Shown: in pieces, positions 16,801 to 24,246 of the stretch
Numbering within the stretch: the stretch's first letter is position 1
Layout of the letters: every line of letters starts with the position of its first letter
From: Campylobacter vulpis
GTDB taxonomy: Bacteria > Campylobacterota > Campylobacteria > Campylobacterales > Campylobacteraceae
Length of the DNA stretch: 64,000 nucleotides
Direction: 5' to 3'
Assembly: GCF_014217995.1 (NCBI RefSeq)
Contig: NZ_CP041617.1
Coordinates: forward strand, 806,001-870,000
Translations under genes and position numbers: made by a program
The notes under the pieces: model-generated
Databases searched by the model: none
What the model saw: the letters and a program-made list of their open reading frames with translations, nothing else
What the model was told of the DNA's origin: nothing

Positions 16801-18193
16801 AAATTCTACGATTTACCAAACAAATCCGCATTTAGGAGCGGGTTTAGTGGGAGGCACACTCAATGGCGTAGAGCAAGATGAAAATGGAAATTTGAGCTTT
16901 GATGCTGAAAAATTTGCACTGGGCTTTTTAGGGGGGAGTTTAGGAAGTAAGGCGGTAGGGGTGGGCTTTAAGCATTTAGAAAAAAACCCTGAATTAAAAG
17001 AAAAAATTATCAATGAATTAAGCGATACGCTTGCACTTGGATTTGAAAAAGCTAGGGAAAAATATCTTCTTTTAAGCTTACTAGAGCCGCGTTACATCGT
17101 GCAAAATGAAAGAGGTAGGAAAATTCAAGCAAAGGCTATGTTAAAAGAACTTGAAAGCGAGCAAAAAGGGCTTTTCAATGTGGCTTATAATGGAAAAAAT
17201 GCCACGCTAATCAAAAAGGATTTAGAAGCGGTTGAGGAGGCAATAGCCTTAATGCAAGGAACACGCTATAAAGGTGCAAAACACGAAAGAATAAAGCATT
17301 TAACCGACCCTAGCAAAGAGGGTTATATCACGGATTTAGAATTCGTCAATTTAGGCAAGAGCATAAGGGAGTTTTTAGAAAGCTATGAGCCTTTCATAGA
17401 TAAAAACGGAGCAAGAATTTATGAGTGGGAAAACAAAGATAGGGTTAGATTTAGAGTTGTGGTTAATGATGTAGCGGATATGGACTCTAACCCCACCACC
17501 GCTACGGAGGAAATTATAACATTTTATAGTGATAGAAATCTTAAAGACAAAATGAAATTTAAAAATCCTCTCTTAAATGAAACCATAGCACAAAGCACAA
17601 TGCACGGCGAGGCGTTAAGCAGGGAGCTAGAAAAGAGCTTTTTAGATGAGAGTGGGAAAATTGACGAAAAGGCTTTAAATCATCAGGCTTTAGACTTACC
17701 AAAAAGCTTAAGCGAAGAGGAGTTTTTAAATCAAATTTCTTTTAAAGATAAAAAAGGCTTTAGCAAGGTTAAAACACCTATTGGGGATATAAGTGTGAAT
17801 TTAGCACACGCTTGGAAGCATTTACATAAAGGGAATACCTATAAAAAAGATAGAAGTTTATATAGCGGAGCGTTCCTTGATACCCTTACCGACCCGCTTT
17901 TTGTCGTTAAGCAAGAATATACCCTTAATCCTAAGTTGTCTGCGAGAGCTAGGGAAACGCAAAATAGCAAACTAGTGCAGAATAAAGGCAAGGAAAGTAT
18001 AACAAAAGATTCTTATGTGTTTTTTAAGCCTTATAAAATCAAAAATAAATTTAATTATTTAATAGGCTATGCTTTAGATATAAATGGCGAAATTATCAAC
18101 ACGACTTTTATACCGATGAATAAAAAGGATTTTGGAAGGATTAAGAAAATAATGAGAGCGAAGCTTTTATATCAAAAATCAAATGAGGCTTAA
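10853..18193 (+). CDS. Giant ejection-type virion protein with RNase-toxin-like modules (2446 aa)
   Basis: The N-terminal 330 residues are charged and helical. Residues about 335-400 have glycine-rich hydrophobic segments (EIGGAIIGGLAGTKRG; GAAVGSAGGGF), fitting an internal virion protein that meets the membrane. From residue about 860, module-like segments follow. Two similar copies (about 1000-1135 and 1663-1800) share GLGEIDLVWG and GL-HILERR. Another pair lies at about 860-985 and 1159-1303. Further segments lie at 1500-1660, 2106-2245 and 2311-2446. These resemble DUF3519/PBECR-type barnase/colicin-like RNase domains. Linkers repeat ESIAQ or ESITQPLFKSKEAREFLE. Which segments are active is unknown. 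Its stop overlaps the next start (TAATG). Confidence 0.75.
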   Translation: MTFDFDKALEAGYNEQEIYNFLKDNNEKQNLGYDFANLEKKHKDFNAVWQSIKNGDKGQLSEAEKEELERQKRADLLAKREAENKAFEAEKTAFSKELEKGRFFKNMAEGLIDDFVPVELDKYAFKGLNKLGLDLKTKEQRDKFDKAFLAEAKEKLKSGDENLNFAQKTALFNRHKSSTKRNIEREKAMLKLENKEDKFSKEEMELIKEDLGFFNTLFNDRAENIKEFKEKRKSEAVINEEIIKAMNTLKQFDEGNLFRNALFADEKEALAFKQNMLKDAYKIAELQGFDDVGLDKEGELYFIKNEKGKEQKYLVNTGFFDNFWQSFFEDSKHEIGGAIIGGLAGTKRGKTPFTRGLNSVIGAAVGSAGGGFIDAKIADMKLNKEANFKANLEYALQAGLLSAAGDTALITAYHLAKPAFKGAIKGVKGTYNYAKNHSVLGLFSSVPTQNISAANKIIDEVFTPEMKEELKQAQKEFGGGVRGEDLASPVFEKLKENFAKKYGQEDAKTQKIAKLAEIFNANSLKTKQQEMLDLIRSDKDGSTLAYLLEVAKDDVKIQNNLKNMLNLASANVEKNLKNLNINPREIKQILDEFEAGNKTAFKEVESQIAKLYNDDIKVVLDRNEYENIKKDFLENGVNLDEMTPFLRDLENNVFSKEGVTFSKLNNFRKNLNYYIFNKDKTPNFINTLKKIAQTSLKAEIDRGIDNIFKELPNAYKHIKELYSTSLKDYAAMKELGESIKNLKLQDTQKSADEVVNSLIKYAKGQGENGVNNLQKIKDYLGEENNAFLEMQILNRLFKESVVENDRAKLRVFDSEGFLKRVKELVGDTPAPLGANLEARALSGASQGPSKQENLAKYTLNKDEARLFLENLNGAKIPEKLNIEDFIKELESVENKENFITHLSKKEDAKSRLAYLNLVKPTLEEADLILQSGKRQDYIKKFRDEKGFYTLLITEENGKRLITFLPKTREDFIKNKIDNASLIQSFTSRASKQGNGLANESIAQNADFGENFEGFKGKEAIEKLLKEQRGQVANAFYKEGLGEIDLVWGDSKKGLNHILERRKEDFIKQGLDANEAYEKALEFVEKIPQIIEQGEVKIGKNRAFIDTKENRALIALDYKGKDKKWVITAYKINDPSQADTHLTRLNTSTSSVSRASVVDESITQPLFKSKEAREFLEQLSPSAMPKQISIDEFLSTLENFKNKENFLRHIEKDPKRKDYLNLIEPTLKEPDISFKKLENGVDKEKFIKKFSDGKDFFYLLATKDNKETILTAFKTDKINTILKEFNADIIPTFIRQGSKGKAAGTTTESITQPLFKSKEAREFLELVEGFDKLYKNDALIAKSLTHATSEKLGTSIATSAEGAIKQKVVKGAFDPIFRLLPDGILFGLFSKQIQGGALRYHLKKALSRSLNYDDFKLKLERELKRTYFNSNTSRLINEFLQNLDEFNAEKEAKLAKIREEEELKRLEEQARLNKIKAEQEQLYQAQEENNLKDILEATQSPLTKMSEEHTLTKETQKEWLETFGLKSLDEDFIPNLPHELKEALGKEIKLTKGSLYKIVEKGREKYIPQVKQTLQSPDFALRDRDNMLILAKQIEDKQYFTSINLETKDYFISISNAPKKENILKNKVENGAKILYQSPNAKSIFYTDTLLQTDKSSANKIDEESIAQKADFGVNFSGFKGKEAINKLLEEKRGQVKGAFYKEGLGEIDLVWGNDSFGLKHILERRTQDFINQGLEKDKAEYKVRQLLNEIPQILENGKILSQNNDKIELITDKYTLVLGLRDDKKFIVTELIDKRNKKRLEAMQTGVGDSFTNEPLAKTPLSQNQQEIIPQESKSIKEEEIKEFLKNYGEQINSNYPQETARLMLEQNKNNGIVLSGFEIKGKDYDPQLELLEFKSKKAQREFETLMKGYDTKGDFLKFEKMGVFKPNDDAFLQYLNKHKGDQNAKLSLAYNLSKDLIRMQGGGRLDVFITNFLRQMHILENQNSTIYQTNPHLGAGLVGGTLNGVEQDENGNLSFDAEKFALGFLGGSLGSKAVGVGFKHLEKNPELKEKIINELSDTLALGFEKAREKYLLLSLLEPRYIVQNERGRKIQAKAMLKELESEQKGLFNVAYNGKNATLIKKDLEAVEEAIALMQGTRYKGAKHERIKHLTDPSKEGYITDLEFVNLGKSIREFLESYEPFIDKNGARIYEWENKDRVRFRVVVNDVADMDSNPTTATEEIITFYSDRNLKDKMKFKNPLLNETIAQSTMHGEALSRELEKSFLDESGKIDEKALNHQALDLPKSLSEEEFLNQISFKDKKGFSKVKTPIGDISVNLAHAWKHLHKGNTYKKDRSLYSGAFLDTLTDPLFVVKQEYTLNPKLSARARETQNSKLVQNKGKESITKDSYVFFKPYKIKNKFNYLIGYALDINGEIINTTFIPMNKKDFGRIKKIMRAKLLYQKSNEA

Positions 18194-19638
18194 TGGGCTT
18201 AGGAAAATTATTATTAAGACGCAAGGCGAAAAGGTATAAAAGAGAAGCTATCAATAAATGGCGTAAAATTTGTGCTAAGTATGAAATGAGCGAATTTATG
18301 AGCGGGGAAAACTACGCTGGGTGGTGTGAGTATCCTGCGGATAAATATGGCTGGGCTAAGGCTAGAGCTAGTGGGGGACTTTTAGGCTTTATAGCGGGGA
18401 TTTTGGATAATCCGCTTTCTTTAGGGGCGTTGGCACTTGGGGTCGTGGGAGGTGCCATTATAGGGGGGATTTTGGGTAATGTCGTCATAGCGGCTAATGC
18501 TGTGAGTTTTGTGGCAATGCAAATTTACGCAAAGCAAGTTTATAGAGCCGAGCTTAATGCGTATTTTGAAATGGCGAAGGCTTATAGTTTAACAAATATA
18601 AGCGAGGCTAGAAAAGAAAGAGCGGCAAATAGCGAGGCTTTAAGCAAAAGCGTGATTTACGGAGGATATGACATCTACGCAAATGGGGCGGTTTATAATA
18701 ATAATAGGCCTGGAAGGGATACAAATTTTTTAAGTGGCGAGGCTTTTGATACCACAAAAGGGATTTATGGTAATGTTAAAACTTCTCCGCTTGATGAAAT
18801 GGTGCAAAATAGAAATGGGCTTAATCTAGCAGGAGGGGAGGCCTTTCACTCTTTAAGCTTAAAAAGTGAAATCCCCTTAGCTAAAAGCTTAAATGAAAGG
18901 GATAATTTTACAATGACAAAAGAAGCCTTTCACGCTAGGGCTTTAAAATCGCAAGAATGCTTTAATGAGCTTATTAAAAATGGCTATGGACTGGGGCTTG
19001 GAAATGACTTTTTAAAAAGAGCGTGCAAAAAAATCGATGAACTCACGCTTTTAGGCTATAAAATCAATCTTAAAAGCTGGGATTTTTTAGAAAAAAACAA
19101 GGCTTATAATAAGGCCTTAATGCGTGAATTTGACACGCTGGAATTAAAGCATTTTAAAAGCCAAGAGGAAATCGAAGCAGAGTATAAAGAACACGAAAAA
19201 TACAAAAATGAAGCCGATAAGGCTATAAGTTTGATTAATAAAAAAGAGCACTTATTAAGCCTTTTAAGCGATAAAGAGCATTATTACGCTTTAAACGGAA
19301 CGCTTTTTAACTGGGATTTTAAGGTCAATGAGGCCTTTTATAAAATGGGCGAAAAATGTGAAAATGTTCTGGCTGAAATTTTAGAGAGTTTTGAGACTTA
19401 TAAGGATTTAAGCAAGTTTGTGGATATGGCTTTAAATGTTAGGATAGAAAAAAGAAGCCTTAAGGAAAAGCGGGAATTTGCATTTTATGTCTTTGAAAAT
19501 AAGGCGTATTTTGTAGAATTTAGCTTAAAGGAAAAAAGCGAATTTATAAAAGAGCTTGAAAGCTTGGAAAAAAACGCCACAAAGATCGATATAGAGAAGT
19601 ATTATAAAGAAGCTAAGGATAGCGAGGAGGAGGCTTAG
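18193..19638 (+). CDS. Partner internal virion/ejection-like protein (481 aa)
   Basis: Starts in the stop of the giant gene (TAATG). Residues about 60-115 are glycine- and alanine-rich and hydrophobic (LGALALGVVGGAIIGGILG, VVIAANAVSFVAMQ). These are likely two membrane-interacting helices. The C-terminal 250 residues are charged coiled coil. The tight coupling and the hydrophobic segments suggest that it is ejected with the giant protein. No enzymatic motif is visible. Confidence 0.55.
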   Translation: MGLGKLLLRRKAKRYKREAINKWRKICAKYEMSEFMSGENYAGWCEYPADKYGWAKARASGGLLGFIAGILDNPLSLGALALGVVGGAIIGGILGNVVIAANAVSFVAMQIYAKQVYRAELNAYFEMAKAYSLTNISEARKERAANSEALSKSVIYGGYDIYANGAVYNNNRPGRDTNFLSGEAFDTTKGIYGNVKTSPLDEMVQNRNGLNLAGGEAFHSLSLKSEIPLAKSLNERDNFTMTKEAFHARALKSQECFNELIKNGYGLGLGNDFLKRACKKIDELTLLGYKINLKSWDFLEKNKAYNKALMREFDTLELKHFKSQEEIEAEYKEHEKYKNEADKAISLINKKEHLLSLLSDKEHYYALNGTLFNWDFKVNEAFYKMGEKCENVLAEILESFETYKDLSKFVDMALNVRIEKRSLKEKREFAFYVFENKAYFVEFSLKEKSEFIKELESLEKNATKIDIEKYYKEAKDSEEEA

Positions 19639-19651
19639 ATAAGGCGTAAAG

Positions 19652-19735
19652 CTATTTTTGAGTTAGAGCAATAACGGCATAAAGGCAAAGCGCACAGAAA
19701 GTGGTAATCGCAAATATAGCAGTAAAAAGAGCCAT
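19652..19735 (-). CDS. 27-residue membrane peptide, second gene of operon
   Basis: Reverse-strand ORF whose ATG overlaps the stop of the upstream 76-residue gene (TAATG). AGAAAGG lies 6 nt before it. The product begins MALFTAIFAITTFCALCLYA and is one membrane helix. The overlap suggests co-translation with the 76-residue protein. Confidence 0.5.
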   Translation of the reverse strand: MALFTAIFAITTFCALCLYAVIALTQK

Positions 19736-19965
19736 TAATCCAACCTTTCTAATTCTTTTAAAGCTTTAATCATATAGCGTATTAAGAAATAGAAAAATAA
19801 GGCTATAATGATAATGCCTAGTAATGAAGCTGTAATTTGCATAGTATTAATGGTGCTAACATTTATCACAATAAAGGCAAAAATCCCAAATAAAGCGGTT
19901 AGCAATGCAAAAATAAGACTTTTGGCAAAATCTAAGCTATATTTTACTCTTTCTTTTCTACTCAT
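19735..19965 (-). CDS. Two-helix membrane protein (76 aa)
   Basis: Residues about 14-35 and 42-64 are hydrophobic helices separated by a short loop; the N-terminus is basic and the C-terminus charged. TATAAT sits 6 nt before its ATG, so the mRNA would begin at or next to the start codon (leaderless). The GGGTTAAG box lies just upstream. Possible superinfection-exclusion or membrane-modifying role; no family recognised. Confidence 0.6.
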   Translation of the reverse strand: MSRKERVKYSLDFAKSLIFALLTALFGIFAFIVINVSTINTMQITASLLGIIIIALFFYFLIRYMIKALKELERLD

Positions 19966-19971
19966 AAAAGA

Positions 19972-20002
19972 ATTATAGCTTAATTTTCTTAACCCTTTTT
20001 TT
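19972..20002 (-). promoter_or_regulatory. Promoter of the two-membrane-protein operon, box copy 4
   Basis: Reverse strand: AAAAAAAGGGTTAAGAA (20002-19986) followed 8 nt later by TATAAT (19977-19972) and then TCTTTTATG. The close spacing predicts a leaderless or near-leaderless transcript. Two TGCAAAAA repeats follow the box at about 20005-20022. Confidence 0.65.
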
Positions 20003-20054
20003 AAAAATGCAAAAATGCAAAAATGAAATAAATTTGTTAAAAATAGAGCGTTTT

Positions 20055-20198
20055 GGAGTGCTTATTAGTGAAATTTAAAACGCTTGCTAATTCAGCAAGA
20101 GTTATCCACTTTAGAAACTTGAAAGCTTTACAGCTTTCTTTTCTAAAGGCTTAGATTACCTCGTTACGCAAGATTTAAAATAAGCTTTGAAAGTTGTG
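20055..20198. repeat. Long nested hairpin element, copy 4 (mixed arms)
   Basis: The 5' side carries GAAATTTAAAACGCTTGC, the 3' side GCAAGATTTAAAATAAGC, so the outer arms come from two variants and pair only partly. The inner stem CACTTTAGAAA/TTTCTAAAG and the tip GAAAGCT-tta-CAGCTTTC pair well. Confidence 0.65.
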
Positions 20199-20350
20199 GG
20201 CGTAACTCGGGGCTTTTGCGTAAGCAAAAGGGTGGGGACGCCTTTAGGTTTTTTACTTCAAACGCTGTGCGTTTTCGTCCCACGAGGTGCGAACGCTATC
20301 GCTTGAGAAGTTACTTTTAGCAAAAATCGCAATTTTTGCGTTAAAAAGTA
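20189..20350 (+). repeat. Downstream repeat B, copy 3
   Basis: About 162 nt and, by eye, identical to the copy at 33985-34150 apart from a base or two at the edges. It ends in the hairpin TTACTTTTAGCAAAAAT ... ATTTTTGCGTTAAAAAG just before the ribosome binding site of the 130-residue gene. Confidence 0.7.
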
Positions 20351-20372
20351 AATTAAAATAGAAAGGAATAAA

Positions 20373-20765
20373 ATGCCGATTTTAGATATAAGAGCAGGAC
20401 AAGGGGCGTTAAGAAGTGTTAATCACGCCATAGCAAATTTGCAAAATGCAAGGGCTTTAAGAAGTAAAAATATAGAAAATGCTTTCCACACTTTTGGCAA
20501 TGCCTTGCATAAACATAAAAGCCTAGAAGAGCAAATCAAAACAAACGAGTTAATGCAAAAAGAAAGAGAGCAAAACATAGAAAGCGGTGCGGAGGATTTA
20601 AAGGAAAAAAGGCGTTTTAATGCTTGGCTTGAAGCAAATTTTGAGCCGCAGAGCAAGGGCGAGAAAGTGAATTTTAAAGCCTTAGTTAAAACGCAAGAGC
20701 CTTTAAGTAACGAAGTGAAAAAACCAAGCACAATGCTAGAATTTGCAAATCTTTTAAAAAGGTAA
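20373..20765 (+). CDS. Hypothetical phage structural protein (130 aa)
   Basis: Begins ATG after GAAAGG and is followed 3 nt later by the portal gene. The N-terminal part is alanine- and asparagine-rich and helical (GALRSVNHAIANLQNARAL), the middle is a charged coiled coil. Small helical proteins in this position often join the portal or are ejected with it, but nothing specific identifies it. Confidence 0.5.
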   Translation: MPILDIRAGQGALRSVNHAIANLQNARALRSKNIENAFHTFGNALHKHKSLEEQIKTNELMQKEREQNIESGAEDLKEKRRFNAWLEANFEPQSKGEKVNFKALVKTQEPLSNEVKKPSTMLEFANLLKR

Positions 20766-20768
20766 AAA

Positions 20769-22442
20769 ATGCTAAGTTTAGAGGAGTTAAAAGAGCTTTA
20801 TCAAAACGACTTAAACGCAAATAAAATGAGCCTTAACGAATACAAAGAGGCAAAACGTTATTATCACGGCGACCAACTTAGAGAAATAGACAAGCAAACC
20901 ATTTTAAACCGCAATCAAACGCCCATAATCGAAAATATCTTTAAAATGATCATTAACAAAATACTAGGCTACAAAGCACAAAGTATCAGCGAAATAAGAG
21001 TAAGCGGAAGGCAAAAAGAGGATAAAAACTTGGCTTATTTGCTTAATGACTTGCTTAAAGTTTTTTCACACTCAAGCTTTTATAATAAGGAAATGTCAAA
21101 AAAGGATTATGAACTAATATTTGGCTTAGCGGTGTGTGAGCTGTGGGTCAAAGAGGATAGTGAAAAAAATCGTTTCATCACGCTTAAAACGCTAAATACT
21201 AAGAGCTTTTTAATCGATGCTTACTCTAAGGACTTAAATGCAAATGATGCGAGGAGGTTTCATAAAAGGCTAGATATGGATTATTACGAGGCTAGGAACT
21301 TATTTAAAAAAGAGCTTGAAAATAATCAAAATAGCGTAGATAAAAGAACGGCTATCGTGGAAAGTTGGATAAAAGAAAAGGGCGTTTTTAACCGCTACAT
21401 TTGGCAGGATAAGGCCATACTAGCCTATGAAAAAAGCCCGTTTAAAAATGGTATGCACCCCTTTTGCATTAGCAAATTTCAAATAGATGAGGATAATAAA
21501 TGGTATGGACTTTTTAGAGATATAAAGCCTATGCAAGATTATATCAATTTCGCAGAAAATAAAATGGGAAACATGCTAGGAAGCTTTAAGGCCCTTTTTG
21601 AAGCCGACGCTGTGAGCGGGAGTGCTAGCGAATTTGTCGAGGCTTTAAGCATAGATAATGCGGTCGTAAAAGTAGCACCCAATTCTTTAAGGGATAATAA
21701 AATACAATTTATAAACCAGCACAACAACATTAACGCTTTAAGCGTAAAGGCGAACGAAAAAAGGAATTTGGCTAAGATTTTAAGCGGGCTTAATGATGAA
21801 TTTCTTGGAATTGCAAATAACAGGCAAAGCGGCGACGCCATAGCACAAAGAAAAGAAGCAGGACTAATGGGACTGCAAGAGTTTCTAAACAAAAGCGATG
21901 ATTTAGATAGGCTCATCTTCAAAAAAGCAATGGACTTGATGCAATTATATTTCACCAAAAAACAAGTTTTTAAAATCGTAGATAAGGACAGAGGGGAACG
22001 CTATTTTAGTATAAATGATAATGAGCAAAATGCGATTAAAATCGGTGCTTTTGATTTAGAATATAAATCGCAGGTTAAAACGGCGTCAAATGAGGAACGT
22101 TTCGTGCAGTGGAGTGAAATCCTCAAATCCCTACAACAAACCCAGCCTGAACTTGCAAGCGAGCTTTTACCTCTCATTTTAGAGGATATCGACAGCCCTA
22201 TCGTGCAAAAGGTCAAGGAAGTAATGATGCAGGTTAAAGAAGCTCAGGCACAAAGGCAAAATGACACTTTAACGCAACTTCAGCAGCAAAAGATGCTACT
22301 AGAACTTCAAAAAGACGAGGCAGAGATAAGAGAAAAAAGAGCAAAGGCAGGGAAATACACAGCACAAGGTATGTTAGCTCATCAAATAAGCCAAGACGAA
22401 AATAAGCAAAGTATGCAAAAAGGCGGACAGGACTTAAGATGA
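20769..22442 (+). CDS. Phage portal protein, P22-like (557 aa)
   Basis: Forms the dodecameric ring through which DNA enters and leaves the capsid. The early segment YYHGDQLREIDKQTILNR then TPIIENIFKMIINKILGY is typical of the P22-like portal family, as is NRQSGDAIAQRKEAGLMGL in the second half. The last 110 residues are a glutamine-rich helix (QAQRQNDTLTQLQQQKMLL), like the portal barrel. The length fits the family. The stop overlaps the small terminase gene (ATGA). Confidence 0.88.
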   Translation: MLSLEELKELYQNDLNANKMSLNEYKEAKRYYHGDQLREIDKQTILNRNQTPIIENIFKMIINKILGYKAQSISEIRVSGRQKEDKNLAYLLNDLLKVFSHSSFYNKEMSKKDYELIFGLAVCELWVKEDSEKNRFITLKTLNTKSFLIDAYSKDLNANDARRFHKRLDMDYYEARNLFKKELENNQNSVDKRTAIVESWIKEKGVFNRYIWQDKAILAYEKSPFKNGMHPFCISKFQIDEDNKWYGLFRDIKPMQDYINFAENKMGNMLGSFKALFEADAVSGSASEFVEALSIDNAVVKVAPNSLRDNKIQFINQHNNINALSVKANEKRNLAKILSGLNDEFLGIANNRQSGDAIAQRKEAGLMGLQEFLNKSDDLDRLIFKKAMDLMQLYFTKKQVFKIVDKDRGERYFSINDNEQNAIKIGAFDLEYKSQVKTASNEERFVQWSEILKSLQQTQPELASELLPLILEDIDSPIVQKVKEVMMQVKEAQAQRQNDTLTQLQQQKMLLELQKDEAEIREKRAKAGKYTAQGMLAHQISQDENKQSMQKGGQDLR

Positions 22443-23068
22443 TAGATAAAAAGCTAAAAGATGAAATCAGGCTTTACTACGAAACACACGATGAGGACAA
22501 TAAAGAAATCGCTAAGAAATTTAACGTCAAATACCGCACTTTAATGGTATGGGTAAATAAAGAAGCGTGGGAAAAGGCAAAGGGCTTAAAGGGCATAATG
22601 GAAAGCGAAATAAAAAAGGATATGCTAAAAAAGGAATTTGGCACAATCATCGATATGCAAAGCGAAAAAATCCAGCAAAAATTAAGAGAAAATCTTAGTG
22701 ATAGTCTTTATAATGTCGATGAAATCTTACAAAAAAATCTGCTTGATAGCGTAACGGACGAAATACTAATCAAGGCAATGAGTTTAAATTTCTTACAAAA
22801 AAATATGGCACTTGGAGCCTTAATCGCAAAAGATGAATTAGTAAGAATGGTCAATCTAAGAAAAGAGCATAAAAGCGAGCCTGCTATCATAGCAGGGGCT
22901 GAAAAATTTGTAAGCATTTTAGGCACTTTACAAAAGAGCTTTTACGGCAATGATGATAGCGGGCTTAATCTGCAAGTGGTTAATATCAACGAGGATTTAA
23001 GCACACTTTCAAAGCGAGAATTATTAAAAAATTTGGAAGCCTTAGAGCATAAGGAAAAAGAGGAATAA
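22439..23068 (+). CDS. Probable small terminase subunit (209 aa)
   Basis: The N-terminus holds a helix-turn-helix (KEIAKKFNVKYRTLMVWVNK) as in small terminase subunits, which bind the packaging site. The middle is long and helical (oligomerisation), and the end is acidic. It is coupled to portal and lies upstream of the large terminase, from which it is separated by a toxin-like locus and a split methylase gene. Confidence 0.7.
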   Translation: MIDKKLKDEIRLYYETHDEDNKEIAKKFNVKYRTLMVWVNKEAWEKAKGLKGIMESEIKKDMLKKEFGTIIDMQSEKIQQKLRENLSDSLYNVDEILQKNLLDSVTDEILIKAMSLNFLQKNMALGALIAKDELVRMVNLRKEHKSEPAIIAGAEKFVSILGTLQKSFYGNDDSGLNLQVVNINEDLSTLSKRELLKNLEALEHKEKEE

Positions 23069-23107
23069 ACGCTAAAGGGTATTCTAGCCCCCTTAAAAGG
23101 GGGAGGC

Positions 23108-23167
23108 TTAATAAGCCTTGACTACTACTAAACAAAGTAGTATAATTATCACTAGAATTTTCAGCAT
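23108..23167 (-). CDS. Ibs-like 19-residue toxin peptide, copy 2
   Basis: ATG at 23167 encodes MLKILVIIILLCLVVVKAY, 19 residues. This is the length of E. coli Ibs toxins, with a similar LVIIxxLL core and AY end. GAAAGG lies 11 nt upstream, the same spacing as in copy 1. The strong forward promoter TTGACT-17-TATAAT at 23118-23146 lies inside the ORF on the other strand. From KIL onward the peptide is identical to copy 1, with one silent change (TGT for TGC), while the leaders differ more. A membrane-depolarising toxin silenced by antisense RNA is the likely role; this is not proven. Confidence 0.65.
   Translation of the reverse strand: MLKILVIIILLCLVVVKAY
23118..23146 (+). promoter_or_regulatory. 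Antisense promoter of Ibs/Sib-like locus 2
   Basis: TTGACT (23118-23123), 17 nt, TATAAT (23141-23146). Same sequence as in locus 1 except for one spacer base. Start expected near 23153. Confidence 0.75.
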
Positions 23168-23262
23168 TAAATTCACCGCCTTTCTGGGCGATTATTAGTG
23201 CTAAGGGTGGCAGCCTTTAGCACTCCACCCATTTAATTTTAGCAAAATTATCTTTAATTTTC
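23153..23262 (+). ncRNA. Putative Sib-like antisense antitoxin RNA, copy 2
   Basis: Covers the toxin 5' half, ribosome binding site and leader. The main hairpin (about 23196-23223) reads AGTGCTAAGGG-tggcag-CCTTTAGCACT; relative to copy 1 an A-U pair became G-U, so pairing is kept. A second small hairpin CGCCT-ttct-GGGCG lies before it. Ends are estimated. Confidence 0.55.
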
Positions 23263-23284
23263 TTCATTTCTTAACCCTTTTTTT
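23236..23284 (-). promoter_or_regulatory. Reverse-strand toxin promoter with GGGTTAAG box, copy 5
   Basis: Reverse strand: AAAAAAAGGGTTAAGAA (23284-23268), then TGCTAAAAT with the -10 hexamer at 23241-23236. As in locus 1, the sequence between box and -10 reads GAAAATTAAAGATAATTT. Confidence 0.6.
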
Positions 23285-23336
23285 AATGCTTTAATGATGT
23301 TATAAGCCTTTTTGAAAACTTTTAAAAAGGTAAAAA

Positions 23337-24193
23337 ATGCTTAAAGAATACAAAACTTCCCCGCTAGCCTTTAATGGTAATAAGAAAAATATGCTAAAGC
23401 TTTTTAAAGAGGCTTTAGAGGATATGAAATGCTATGTTAATGAAAATACGATTTTTTACGATGTATTTGGAGGAAGCGGACTTTTGAGCCACGAGACAAA
23501 AAGAAATTTTCCAAATAATGAAGTGGTGTGGAATGATTTTGATGACTTTCAAAGCCGTTTAGATATGCTAAAAAAACGGAGGCTTTAAGGCTTAAAATCG
23601 TAGAAATTATCAAAAAGAAAGAGCATAAAAGAAAAGATAGAATAGAAAGCATAGAAAGGCAAAAGATAGAAAAGCTTTTAAAAGAAGAAGGCGAGTTTGA
23701 CTACATACAACTTTCATCTTGGCTAAGATTTAGCGGGTCTTATGCTAAAGACTGCGAGGATTTTTTCAGAGCCAAAGAGTTTTATAACCGCTTAAATTAT
23801 AATAAGGTTTTAGATAAAAAGGACTATTTAAAGGGCGTTGTAAGGGTGCAAAAAGATTATAGAGACTTGATAAAAGAAGCCAAAGAGCGGGGGAATTTCT
23901 TTTTCATTTTAGACCCACCTTACATACAGACTGATAAGGCTCATTATAGTGGCTTTTTTGGCATGAGGGAGTTTTTAGAGCTTATTGTAAATGTAGAAAT
24001 GCCTTTTATTTTCTTTTCAAGTGCTAAAAGCGAAATTTTAAGCTTTATAGACTTTTGCAAAGAGCCACAAAACTTGCAAAACTTGCAAAACTTGCATTTT
24101 AAAAAGGCGAGTTTGGCTAATGGAAAGCTAGTCAATTATGAAAACTATGATTTTATATTTTACAAGCAAAAAAGCCTTTTTAGTGGTATTTAG
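23337..24193 (+). pseudogene. DNA adenine methylase (D12 class) split by a -1 shift at an A7 tract
   Basis: The first frame has motif I-like residues FNGNKKN and FYDVFGGSGLLSHE. After seven A residues (23570-23576) it stops at 23588. A -1 shift at the tract continues with KTEALRLKIVEI and reaches DPPYIQTD (motif IV) and the usual C-terminal half, ending at 24193. The joined product would be about 285 residues, the family's usual size. The tract reads A AAA AAA in the first frame, a slippery heptamer, so programmed frameshifting or phase variation are alternatives to simple inactivation. It lies between small and large terminase. Confidence 0.7.
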
Positions 24194-24246
24194 AAAGGAG
24201 TTTCAAAAGGGCGTCTAAATCCTTGCTTTTTTCGTAAAAGCTTAAA

